From the NCBI GenBank assembly GCA_043746635.1, contig JAYTQQ010000201.1, forward strand, positions 1-11,889: a stretch of DNA of 11,889 nucleotides, given 5' to 3'. Below the pieces are notes generated by a model. The model did not search any database. It worked only from the letters and a program-made list of their open reading frames with translations, and was not told the origin of the DNA. Made by a program: the position numbers and the translations under genes. This document shows positions 6,185 through 11,889 of this stretch, one piece after another. The stretch comes from JAYTQQ01 sp043746635. GTDB lineage: Bacteria > Bdellovibrionota > Bdellovibrionia > Bdellovibrionales > JAMPXM01. Position 1 is the stretch's first letter; the number at the start of each line of letters is the position of its first letter.

Positions 6185-7087
6185 TTAGTTGGTTTGGTAC
6201 GGACCCGCCACGCAAGCGTTCAAAGCATTGTCCCATTCGCCTTGAATGGTGTAAATCGCATTCGCAGCTTTCAGCTCACCATTCTTATCGGCGCAGATGT
6301 CGGCCATCTCTTCGCCCTTGTTTGTATTCCAGGCTTGTGGATAAGCTGGCTTGTCTCCCGGAGTCGGAAACGCATCGCTCACCGCTTCAAAAAACTCATG
6401 TGAAGACACAATCGTGCTTTGTTTCAAACGCTCGGTTGAAAAACCGCAACCGAACGAACAACCAGTCGACGAAAGATCTGGCATAATTCCGTAAAATACA
6501 CTTCCGAATTTCGAAGATGCGTAGCCGTTGTGGTAAGCACAAAATTCCGAACAAGACGTTTGGCCTTCGATCGTGATCGAAACCCCTGGCGGAAAGTAAA
6601 TCATGTAAAGTGAATTCTCATCTGGAGCCGGCAGCACGTGATTCGCGATCTGGCTTTCGAGCTCGACTTGTACGTCTTTATCATCCAGTGAGGTTTTCTG
6701 AGTCGTCTGCGGAACAATCACGTAGTCGCCGCCGTAAGAGCCGCGGCCAATCGTTTGGCCTGTCCCCGCGCGTCCGTCAATGGCAGTGACGCCAGTCGTA
6801 TTGTACTGTGTGAGCAGGTCCATGTGATTGCTATTCGAAATTGCTTTGTAGAATCCGCCAATGTTTTTCTGAATGGTGCCGTCAACAGAGGCAGTCCAAA
6901 ATACTGCGTAGACTTTCACGTTGCTGATGACGGGTCCGCCGTAATAGAGCAAACGAGGTTGGGTGAGCTGAACGGGAGCCTCGTAAGCCATTGTTGAAAA
7001 TCTTGTTTTGAAAAACATATTGTTCGCGTGAACTTGCGATGCCGTAAAAACCAATGCGAGAGCGAAAACGCTCAAACCAAACTTCAT
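6185..7087 (-). CDS. Secreted EXORDIUM-like (phosphate-induced protein 1-like) protein with HExxE motif
   Basis: A 300-residue exported protein with a Sec signal peptide (MKFGLSVFALALVF..., cleavage likely after VHA21). The mature part follows the order seen in EXORDIUM/Phi-1 proteins and their bacterial relatives: an opening GGPVISNVKVYAVFW, a central FCAYHNGY, then SSHEFFEAVSDAF (H230-E231-F-F-E234) and GEEMADIC (E259/E260, D263, C265). Bacterial and fungal relatives carry the comparable HExxEA.TDP...EI.D.C pattern. The His/Glu/Asp arrangement suggests a metal site, possibly protease-like, but HExxE replaces the classic HExxH and activity is unproven. Six cysteines (179, 183, 210, 214, 265, 292) suggest disulfides outside the cytoplasm. 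The start has GGAGG (7096-7092) 4 bases upstream. It is likely a single-gene unit, with its own promoter and the shared terminator. Family assignment is from memory of motifs. Confidence 0.75.
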   Translation of the reverse strand: MKFGLSVFALALVFTASQVHANNMFFKTRFSTMAYEAPVQLTQPRLLYYGGPVISNVKVYAVFWTASVDGTIQKNIGGFYKAISNSNHMDLLTQYNTTGVTAIDGRAGTGQTIGRGSYGGDYVIVPQTTQKTSLDDKDVQVELESQIANHVLPAPDENSLYMIYFPPGVSITIEGQTSCSEFCAYHNGYASSKFGSVFYGIMPDLSSTGCSFGCGFSTERLKQSTIVSSHEFFEAVSDAFPTPGDKPAYPQAWNTNKGEEMADICADKNGELKAANAIYTIQGEWDNALNACVAGPYQTN

Positions 7088-7109
7088 AATTCCTCCCCTG
7101 GAATTAAAA

Positions 7110-7127
7110 AATCAGATCCCTCTGATT
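7110..7127. promoter_or_regulatory. 7-bp inverted repeat in the 5' leader of the EXORDIUM-like gene
   Basis: AATCAGA (7110-7116), TCCC, TCTGATT (7121-7127): a perfect stem with a 4-base loop, 23-40 bases before the start codon at 7087 and after the predicted transcription start. It could be an mRNA 5' hairpin or an operator in DNA. Confidence 0.35.
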
Positions 7128-7148
7128 CATATTTTTGTTACAGACGAA

Positions 7149-7154
7149 ATTATA
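7149..7154 (-). promoter_or_regulatory. -10 box of the EXORDIUM-like gene promoter
   Basis: A perfect TATAAT on the minus strand (7154-7149). The -35 is poor (TCTTTT-like at 17 bases). It predicts a start near 7142 and a leader of about 55 bases containing the hairpin at 7110-7127. Confidence 0.45.
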
Positions 7155-7188
7155 TGTATGGATGGTCTAGGAAAAGAAGCCTTTTGTT

Positions 7189-7194
7189 TATGAT
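7189..7194 (+). promoter_or_regulatory. Best -10 candidate for lysC
   Basis: TATGAT in an AT-rich stretch (7182-7206), about 65 bases before the lysC ATG. No good -35 is visible. The whole 7088-7259 gap is a divergent promoter region; it is too short for, and shows no elements of, a lysine riboswitch. Confidence 0.3.
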
Positions 7195-7259
7195 ATATTT
7201 TTATGGAAGGCAGTAGTCATTTATGATACATGATCGTTCTTTACGCGAAGAGGATTCTC

Positions 7260-8585
7260 ATGGCTCAAATCATCGTTTCAAAGTTTGGTGGAACTTCAAT
7301 GGGCGACGCCTCATGCATGCTTCGAAGTGCGAAGGTGGCGGCGACTCAAAAATCTTTCATCATTGTCGTGTCTGCCGTCTCCGGAATTACGAACAAGCTT
7401 ATCGAGCTTTCAAAACTTTCGCAATTTGAATCATGGAAATTGGCCGAAGGGCTCTTGTCTCAAATTAAGACGACCCATGAAAAGATCGCTTTTGATTTAG
7501 GAGCTGACCTAACGAAGCTCACTCCACTTTTCGATGAGCTTGCATCTCTCGCGAAGGGCATACATTTGCTCAAGGATTGCTCTCTTAAAGCGATGGATAC
7601 CCTCCTGGGTCTTGGCGAACGCCTGTCATCAGTTCTCTTTCTGAAAGCGATGCAGTCTCAAACCGAGAAAAAGGTGGAGTGGCTTGACGCCCGCAAAGTG
7701 ATTATCACCGACGATCATTTCGGCAAAGCCAAACCCCTCACTTCGAAGATTGCTGAGCGAGCAGCGAAACAAATCTCGGCGGGTTCGATCTACGTCACTC
7801 AAGGATTTATCGGAGCCACCGAAGATGGCGTCGGTACAACTCTCGGCCGCGGCGGGAGCGACTATTCAGCTGCTCTCTTTGCCGAAGCGGTTTGTGCCGA
7901 CATTTTAGAAATTTGGACCGACGTCGCCGGCATCGCCACGACTGACCCACGGCTTTGTTCTGACGCCCGCATGATTTCAGAAATTTCATTTCAAGAAGCC
8001 TCCGAACTCGCAACTTTTGGAGCGAAGGTTTTGCATCCTTCAACATTGCTGCCGGCAATACGTAAAAATATTCCGGTGTTGGTGGCGTCGAGCTTTAATC
8101 CTGAAAAGAAAGGCACCTGGATTCGCGCCACGGTCGCAGATCAACCCCTCGTGCGTGCAATGGCTCTTCGTAAACAACAAGTGCTCGTAACACTGTCGAC
8201 TCCAGAAATGCTTCAGGCGCCCGGCTTCTTGTACCAAATTTTCAAAGTTTTCAACGATCATAGGGTTTCAATCGACGCGATCACGACTTCTGAAATTAGC
8301 GTTTCGATGACGCTCGACAATTCGGCCTTGCTAAACAAAAAGCTCGTTCACGAACTTTCGCAGTTCGCCGAGGTGCAAGTCGAAGAAAATCTATCTCTGG
8401 TTTCTGTCATCGGAAACAACATCAACCACACACCAGGCCTCGCCAAAAAGATTTTCGATGCGGTGTCAGACATCAACGTCCGAATGATTTGTTTGGGCGC
8501 GAGCAAGCATAACTTTTGCTTTCTGGTGGATGAGGCCGCCGGTGCGGTCGCGATTCAAAGATTGCATAAGGCATTTGTACACTAG
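7260..8585 (+). CDS. lysC: Aspartokinase, class III (LysC-type, monofunctional)
   Basis: Aspartate kinase (EC 2.7.2.4) phosphorylates L-aspartate with ATP, the first step toward lysine, threonine, methionine and diaminopimelate. The 441-residue product is close in length to E. coli LysC (449). Visible marks: VSKFGGTSM at residues 6-14 (substrate/ATP-binding KFGGTS), LGERLSS, VTQGFIGATEDG, TTLGRGGSDYSAAL, DVAGIATTDPR and the class III hallmark ATFGAKVLHPSTLLPAIR. Two ACT domains follow in the last about 140 residues (ITTSEISVSMTLD, then SVIGNNINHTPG and NVRMICLGASKHNFCFLV), very like E. coli LysC, so lysine feedback inhibition is likely. The start is ATG 7260, with AAGAGGA at 7248-7254; ATG 7230 in frame would add ten residues and has no binding site. 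It stands alone, not in an amino-acid operon. Confidence 0.93.
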   Translation: MAQIIVSKFGGTSMGDASCMLRSAKVAATQKSFIIVVSAVSGITNKLIELSKLSQFESWKLAEGLLSQIKTTHEKIAFDLGADLTKLTPLFDELASLAKGIHLLKDCSLKAMDTLLGLGERLSSVLFLKAMQSQTEKKVEWLDARKVIITDDHFGKAKPLTSKIAERAAKQISAGSIYVTQGFIGATEDGVGTTLGRGGSDYSAALFAEAVCADILEIWTDVAGIATTDPRLCSDARMISEISFQEASELATFGAKVLHPSTLLPAIRKNIPVLVASSFNPEKKGTWIRATVADQPLVRAMALRKQQVLVTLSTPEMLQAPGFLYQIFKVFNDHRVSIDAITTSEISVSMTLDNSALLNKKLVHELSQFAEVQVEENLSLVSVIGNNINHTPGLAKKIFDAVSDINVRMICLGASKHNFCFLVDEAAGAVAIQRLHKAFVH

Positions 8586-8624
8586 CTGGCCCTGCTCCGG
8601 AAATTTGCCGGTTTAGCTTCCCAG

Positions 8625-8657
8625 TCTGGCTTCCGATCTGGCTTCCGATCTGGCTTG
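8625..8657. repeat. 12-bp tandem repeat, about 2.7 copies
   Basis: The unit CTGGCTTCCGAT occurs at 8626-8637 and 8638-8649, followed by the partial copy CTGGCTT (8650-8656); a related CTTCCCAGT precedes it. The copies are exact, which suggests recent slippage duplication. Each full copy with its neighbour contains CTTCCGATCT, the last ten bases of the common Illumina adapter. Confidence 0.85.
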
Positions 8658-8731
8658 TTGAGCTCGTTCTTCCACCTCAAAAAGGTTTGCACCAATTTTT
8701 CTCCGGAAAGCGAATGCTCTTGTAAAATTGC

Positions 8732-8768
8732 AAGGGTTAAAACCGAAGGTGACCTTTCGGCCCTTTTG
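8732..8768. terminator. Weak terminator-like hairpin after lysC
   Basis: CCGAAGG (8743-8749) and CCTTTCGG (8753-8760) pair over the 3-base loop TGA with one bulged T; an outer AAGGG (8732-8736) can pair with CCCTT (8761-8765). On the plus strand only CCCTTTTG follows; on the minus strand the stem is followed by TTTTAA. It could end lysC transcription inefficiently; it lies about 160 bases after the stop. Confidence 0.3.
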
Positions 8769-8804
8769 AAAAAAAGGCATCTGAAAAATAGTGCTGCTAT
8801 TATT

Positions 8805-8820
8805 ATTCGTGTGAACGAAT
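8805..8820. promoter_or_regulatory. Dyad ATTCGT-N4-ACGAAT upstream of the small beta-barrel gene
   Basis: A perfect 6-bp inverted repeat with 4-base spacer in an AT-rich segment 57-72 bases before the ATG, next to TATTAT (8798-8803), which could serve as a -10. This is the expected place for an operator; the regulator is unknown. Confidence 0.35.
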
Positions 8821-8876
8821 TATTCAACTGACGTTCATTATCTCCTCAGGTATGTTTTCGGTAACCGGAGGCTTCA

Positions 8877-9413
8877 ATGAAACGACAATCTTTTGCATTA
8901 CAAGTTTTTCAAAAAATCATTTTTATGATGATTTTTTTTGTGAGCGCTTTAACCTTTGCTGAAACAAATAATTCGAACTACAGCCTTGGAGCTATTTTGG
9001 GCTCTCCAACTGCAATAACAGGCAGGTATGATTTTTCATCTCAAAATGCTGTTGATGTGGGGCTTTCGTTTTTCTATGATTACGGGGTTCTCATCTACTC
9101 TGATTATTTATGGAAGTTTCCTGGTCGTTTTGGCCGGCGAACGAAATTTCTAAGCGAAGTAATTCCCTATATTGGCGCCGGAGCCGGCCTCTACTCTTGG
9201 AATAACCAGTATCGATACTCAGATAGACCTTATGGCTGGAAATCAAACGATACGAATGGGTTCGGATTATATGGGAGGGTCCCATTCGGTGCAGAATGGA
9301 TCCCAAAAAATATCCCCATTGGAGTCTTTGCTGAAATTGCTCCGGGGTTAGCTCTCTTGCCTGGATTATGGTTGACCGCCGATATTGGCATAGGTATTCG
9401 CTACCGTTTTTAA
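8877..9413 (+). CDS. Small outer-membrane beta-barrel protein (BAPKO_0422-like)
   Basis: A 178-residue exported protein. A signal peptide with Lys/Arg start and a Phe/Ile/Met-rich core ends near LTFA28. The mature 150 residues alternate polar and hydrophobic residues with many Gly, Tyr and Trp, and end in IGIGIRYRF, the aromatic C-terminus that BAM recognises on outer-membrane barrels; the size fits about eight strands. The opening SLGAILGSPTAITGRYDF followed by AVDVGLSFF and IYSDYLWKF resembles the BAPKO_0422 family of small barrels, recalled without a search. The start has GGAGG at 8867-8871, 5 bases before the ATG. Its first 60 bases are strikingly T/A-rich compared with neighbours. It is transcribed alone and converges with msrB, with a 20-bp gap that shows no terminator. 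Function unknown. Confidence 0.75.
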   Translation: MKRQSFALQVFQKIIFMMIFFVSALTFAETNNSNYSLGAILGSPTAITGRYDFSSQNAVDVGLSFFYDYGVLIYSDYLWKFPGRFGRRTKFLSEVIPYIGAGAGLYSWNNQYRYSDRPYGWKSNDTNGFGLYGRVPFGAEWIPKNIPIGVFAEIAPGLALLPGLWLTADIGIGIRYRF

Positions 9414-9433
9414 AAAACCCACACCCGTCGAAG

Positions 9434-9889
9434 TTACTTAAAAAGCGCAAGATATTGCGAATAGCCTTCTTCGGCCATGTTCTCACGAGGCACAAAGCGG
9501 ATCGAGGCTGAGTTGATGCAGTAACGAAGCCCGTCTGGAGCTGGGCCATCGTTAAACACGTGACCCAAATGTGAGTCGGCGTGCTTACTGCGAACCTCTA
9601 CGCGCTCCGTGAAGAGCTTTTTGTCGTTGCGATTTTCAATCATCTCGTCTTCAAGTGGCTTCGTAAAGCTTGGCCACCCACACCCGGAATCAAATTTGTC
9701 GATTGAACTAAACAGCGGTTCTCCCGACACAATGTCGACGTAGAGACCTTCTTTTTTGTGATCCCAAAATTCGTTTTGAAAAGGACGCTCCGTCGCTTCG
9801 TGCTGAGTCACCTCGTACTGAAGCGGATTCAACTTCTTTTTTAGTTCATCTGGAGCGGGCTTCTTAAAGTTCTTCGGATCAAAAGGCAT
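9434..9889 (-). CDS. msrB: Peptide-methionine (R)-S-oxide reductase MsrB, zinc-free type
   Basis: MsrB reduces the R form of methionine sulfoxide in proteins. From ATG 9889 the product has 151 residues. Marks: GLYVDIVSGEPLFSS (48-62), SGCGWPSF with C70 (resolving cysteine), DSHLGHVFNDG (105-115) with the active-site histidines, and RYCINS with C124 (catalytic cysteine). The two CxxC zinc pairs of many MsrB proteins are replaced (V-S-G at the first, S-K-H-A-D-S at the second), so this is the non-zinc form. No signal peptide is seen, so it is cytoplasmic. ATG 9889 is chosen over the GTG at 9904: AGGA lies 7 bases before it, inside the last codons of the upstream barrel gene, whose stop is one base before the ATG. 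Translational coupling with that gene is likely. Confidence 0.92.
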   Translation of the reverse strand: MPFDPKNFKKPAPDELKKKLNPLQYEVTQHEATERPFQNEFWDHKKEGLYVDIVSGEPLFSSIDKFDSGCGWPSFTKPLEDEMIENRNDKKLFTERVEVRSKHADSHLGHVFNDGPAPDGLRYCINSASIRFVPRENMAEEGYSQYLALFK

Positions 9890-9890
9890 A

Positions 9891-10685
9891 TTAAAATCCT
9901 GCACTCAATTTAAAGCTGTAGCGATCCGTACCGAATGTACGCAAGTACTCAGCACCGAGAGAGATCAACAACAATTTGAAATTAACACCGACTAAAACAC
10001 GAGCCGATGACGGACTCGCGCTCGAGGTCTGCGAAGTCGTATAACTTGGGCTATAAATATTTGAGGCCGTTCCGCTCACGCCCAAGCTTGCGTTTGCTGA
10101 AGCGTAACCTAAGCCAACATAAGGCTCTAAGAAAATTAAATCTTTGCCGGCCATCAAATCTGCACCGTAGATTGAGTCATCGAATTTAACCGTGGCACTT
10201 CCGCCGTTCAGATTTTGGGTAAAATCAAAAGCTGTTTTAGTATAATGAGCCTTTAAAGAAATGCTAATTGGAAAGTCGAGGAGCTTGTACTGAATCGCTC
10301 CGCCATATTGCGCAAGGTTCACTCCGTTGTATGTATATTTTGGCAACAAAACCACTTCGAAACCCAATCCACCCGGAATTGAAATCGCGCCAAGAAGTCC
10401 TGCATTCGGCATTTGCGGAATACTGATTGAAGAATCTGTTTTTTGCACAACCGAATTTATATTCGGAGTTTGCGTGAGGCTGCCGATGAGGCCTACTTCG
10501 AAACCAAAAACACTTCCGCGACCGCTTGCTCCCGATACAGAAGTGTAAGAAGCGAGTGCCGAAAAATCATTAATGATCGAGGTAAAATCACCCTCCGTAA
10601 TATTCTGAAAGTTTGGGGTTGAAGCCAAAGCATTTACCGAAGTCATGATCAGAGCCGCGATCAGAACCAGTGAACTCAATTTCAT
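9891..10685 (-). CDS. Putative outer-membrane beta-barrel protein, DUF6588-like
   Basis: A 264-residue exported protein. The signal peptide MKLSSLVLIAALIMTSVNALA is followed by a short helical region (ITEGDFTSIINDFSAL), then alternating beta-strand patterns rich in Gly, Ser and aromatic residues (FGFEVGLIGSLTQTPN, GFEVVLLPKYTYNGV, YGGAIQYKLLDFPISISLKAHYTKTAFDF, EPYVGLGYASANA), ending in FKLSAGF with the terminal Phe of outer-membrane barrels. The layout resembles DUF6588 proteins, recalled without a search. The start is ATG 10685, with GAGGAG 7 bases upstream; a TTG at 10709 in frame is not needed. It sits 41 bp after the preceding barrel gene and one base before msrB, in the middle of a minus-strand operon. 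A Ser/Thr-rich loop (about 220-235) could be exposed. Transported substrate unknown. Confidence 0.75.
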   Translation of the reverse strand: MKLSSLVLIAALIMTSVNALASTPNFQNITEGDFTSIINDFSALASYTSVSGASGRGSVFGFEVGLIGSLTQTPNINSVVQKTDSSISIPQMPNAGLLGAISIPGGLGFEVVLLPKYTYNGVNLAQYGGAIQYKLLDFPISISLKAHYTKTAFDFTQNLNGGSATVKFDDSIYGADLMAGKDLIFLEPYVGLGYASANASLGVSGTASNIYSPSYTTSQTSSASPSSARVLVGVNFKLLLISLGAEYLRTFGTDRYSFKLSAGF

Positions 10686-10726
10686 TTTAAATCTCCTCGT
10701 TGGTTTCAAAGCCTAGTACAAAATTA

Positions 10727-11638
10727 TTAAAAATCATAGCTCACGTTTATAATCAATGCGTCGTCGTTTGCCGGAAGGGATCTTAAATTGCTGTAGCCAA
10801 CTCCGAAGCGCCAATCGTCAAGATCGTAAAAAACTTCAGCTTTTGAAGCCCACGAATTGCTCTTATCCGACGCCAGTACCGCGTAATCTTCATTGAGCAA
10901 GAGCTCCCAAGATTCGAAAAGATAAAAAGTCGCTTGTAGCTCCGATTCAAAACTCGCAAGACTCGCCGCCGAATTCTGAAGTCCGATGGTCGAAAGTGAG
11001 AGTCGCTTTGAAGTAAGGTAATCCAAAAACGTGCTGACGTCGGTATTGTAATGGTAAAATGTAGCGCTCGGCCTTAGGGTTAACCATTCAAATGTTTTCA
11101 CCGGCGTTTCGATTTGAAAAGAGCTCTGAATAATTTGGTTCGAGCCCGTTACGGGCCTTGTTTTACCGCGTTTCGTTAATGGGCCCCCCGTCGCGGTAAA
11201 AGTCTCAACGTAGGCATTTGTGGCAGCGGTAAACTTCACTCCGATCGACCTCTCGAAGTTGTCACTGTCACTTTCGGGCATATACCCGACAGAAGCCTCG
11301 GGCCCTAAGCTCACTAGATTTTCATTGGGAGTGGTTGAGTAGTTGTACCCAGCTCCAAATTCGAAATGTCTTTTTGATTCGTATCCGAGATTGGCTGAGA
11401 AGGCTTTCGTGATATCTTTTACTTCGACGTTATTCGCATCTGTTGACTTAGTATTGGTCTGTGCGTAGTTGACCGAGAACGGAATATGCTCGGTTGCTCT
11501 TTTCGCCTTTGGGGGTTTCTCGATGAGATCACCATTTAAAGAAATTGATTCTTCGTTTGAGTACGTTCCGATCGTGGTTTCAGATTCAACCGACGCAGCG
11601 AAACTCATCTGAGCAAAAAGTAAAATAGATATAAGCAT
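10727..11638 (-). CDS. Putative outer-membrane beta-barrel protein, unknown family
   Basis: A 303-residue protein with a short signal peptide MLISILLFAQMSFA (cleavage likely after A14). The signal has no Lys/Arg at its start, which is unusual, yet an in-frame TAA lies about 30 bases upstream with no other ATG between, so the start is fixed. The binding site is weak (AGGGTGGG close to the ATG). After a polar, Lys/Pro-rich segment (about 35-50) come repeated amphipathic strands: IPFSVNYAQT, FSANLGYES, FEFGAGYNYS, EASVGYMPE, SIGVKFTAAT, LRPSATFYHYN, ELQATFYLF, FGVGYSNLRS, and ending IINVSYDF with terminal Phe. About 12-14 strands would fit. First of two barrel genes in the operon with msrB. I do not recognise a family; a fatty-acid or small-solute porin role is possible but not shown. 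Confidence 0.7.
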   Translation of the reverse strand: MLISILLFAQMSFAASVESETTIGTYSNEESISLNGDLIEKPPKAKRATEHIPFSVNYAQTNTKSTDANNVEVKDITKAFSANLGYESKRHFEFGAGYNYSTTPNENLVSLGPEASVGYMPESDSDNFERSIGVKFTAATNAYVETFTATGGPLTKRGKTRPVTGSNQIIQSSFQIETPVKTFEWLTLRPSATFYHYNTDVSTFLDYLTSKRLSLSTIGLQNSAASLASFESELQATFYLFESWELLLNEDYAVLASDKSNSWASKAEVFYDLDDWRFGVGYSNLRSLPANDDALIINVSYDF

Positions 11639-11693
11639 AGCCCACCCTAAAGGTAAAGGCTTAGCTTAATAGTTTTTAAATTAGTTTGTGAGT

Positions 11694-11889
11694 CTAGACT
11701 TCGCAGTCGTAAGAAAGAACCGCGTTCACATTCGGCGGAAGGGGCGTTGAAAGATTCACTTTCGAATTCAGCAAATCCGGCGTTGACGAAATCGCTGGCG
11801 CTGCATTTCCGTTCGCGTCGGTGAAAGTCAAAGTGTACTGACCTTGGTAAGGCTGACAAGCAAGAGCGAGAGTCGTGGTTTGGCTACCT
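11694..11889 (-). CDS. C-terminal part of an unknown, probably exported protein (5' end outside window)
   Basis: The frame enters from the right edge and ends at TAG (11696-11694), giving 64 residues that begin GSQTTTLALACQPYQG and end NVNAVLSYDCEV. The content (TLTFTDANGNAAP, Thr/Asn/Pro-rich, two Cys near both ends) looks like a beta-sandwich domain outside the cytoplasm, perhaps closed by a disulfide. Its codon use matches the neighbours. Another minus-strand frame over the same bases (11859-11647) is Arg/Ser/Cys-rich and appears spurious. The next gene starts 55 bases downstream, so it may be the upstream member of the barrel-msrB operon. Family unknown. Confidence 0.6.
   Translation of the reverse strand, partial: GSQTTTLALACQPYQGQYTLTFTDANGNAAPAISSTPDLLNSKVNLSTPLPPNVNAVLSYDCEV

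Larger units (their letters stand above)
8586..8876. other. Spacer between lysC and the small beta-barrel gene
   Basis: 291 bases without a convincing gene. They hold a weak GC hairpin CCGG/CCGG (8597-8611) just after lysC, the 12-bp tandem repeat, the hairpin at 8743-8760 and the dyad at 8805-8820. A minus-strand frame (8582-8827) reads across the repeat as KPDRKPDR, but it has only a TTG start, no ribosome binding site and overlaps the lysC stop. Confidence 0.5.

Noticed and set aside
6085..6486. 133-residue plus-strand frame over the terminator and the end of the EXORDIUM-like gene
   Set aside because: It runs through a strong terminator and opposite a well-supported gene; the product is Arg/Ser/His-rich noise.
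7088..7259. Possible lysine riboswitch before lysC
   Set aside because: Only about 60 bases of leader remain after the best -10, and none of the conserved lysine-riboswitch elements is visible.
8597..8614. CCGG-N7-CCGG hairpin as lysC terminator
   Set aside because: Only 4 base pairs and three T residues follow; too weak to call.
8582..8827. Minus-strand frame with KPDR repeats between lysC and the barrel gene
   Set aside because: Only a TTG start without a ribosome binding site, overlap with the lysC stop, and the repeats are explained by DNA slippage.
11647..11859. 70-residue minus-strand frame near the right edge
   Set aside because: The overlapping frame ending at 11694 has far better coding composition; this one is Arg/Ser/Cys-rich and lacks a binding site.

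Overview
The window looks like chromosomal DNA of a Gram-negative bacterium with moderate GC content. The density of outer-membrane beta-barrels, OmpA-type and VWA lipoproteins and secreted proteins of poorly known function fits a Bdellovibrionota/Oligoflexia-like or deltaproteobacterial lineage. That placement is inferred from gene content; no rRNA or other phylogenetic marker is present. I see no transposase, integrase, phage gene, CRISPR array, tRNA or rRNA.

Left part (1-4040, + strand): a short C-terminal tail of an unknown gene, then an OmpA-family lipoprotein (275-1654) with an extended -10 promoter, a structured leader and a strong rho-independent terminator. A 338-bp gap follows, holding a near-perfect 20-bp dyad and a hairpin built from a duplicated Shine-Dalgarno sequence. 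It leads into a VWA-domain lipoprotein (2049-3176) and, 63 bp later, a membrane-anchored left-handed beta-helix acyltransferase (3240-4040).

Middle part (4043-7087): recQ (- strand) runs tail-to-tail into the acyltransferase with a 2-bp gap. It has an intact helicase core, zinc-binding cysteines and an HRDC domain, but apparently no room for the winged-helix domain between them; its start may be leaderless. Beyond it lies a small Ala/Asp-rich gene (5801-6094) without a convincing start, preceded in another frame by a coding-like fragment, which suggests a frameshift or deletion remnant. A bidirectional terminator separates it from a secreted EXORDIUM-like (phosphate-induced protein 1-like) protein with an HExxE motif on the - strand.

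Right part (7088-11889): a divergent promoter region, then lysC (class III aspartokinase, first step of the aspartate pathway to lysine, threonine and methionine), a 291-bp spacer with a 12-bp tandem repeat and hairpins, and a small beta-barrel gene. On the - strand is a likely operon, read right to left: the end of an unknown exported-looking protein, two outer-membrane barrel proteins and msrB (methionine sulfoxide reductase B). The msrB start codon is one base from the preceding stop codon. Its position suggests repair of oxidised methionines linked to envelope biogenesis. Overall the window combines envelope genes with two housekeeping genes (recQ, lysC).
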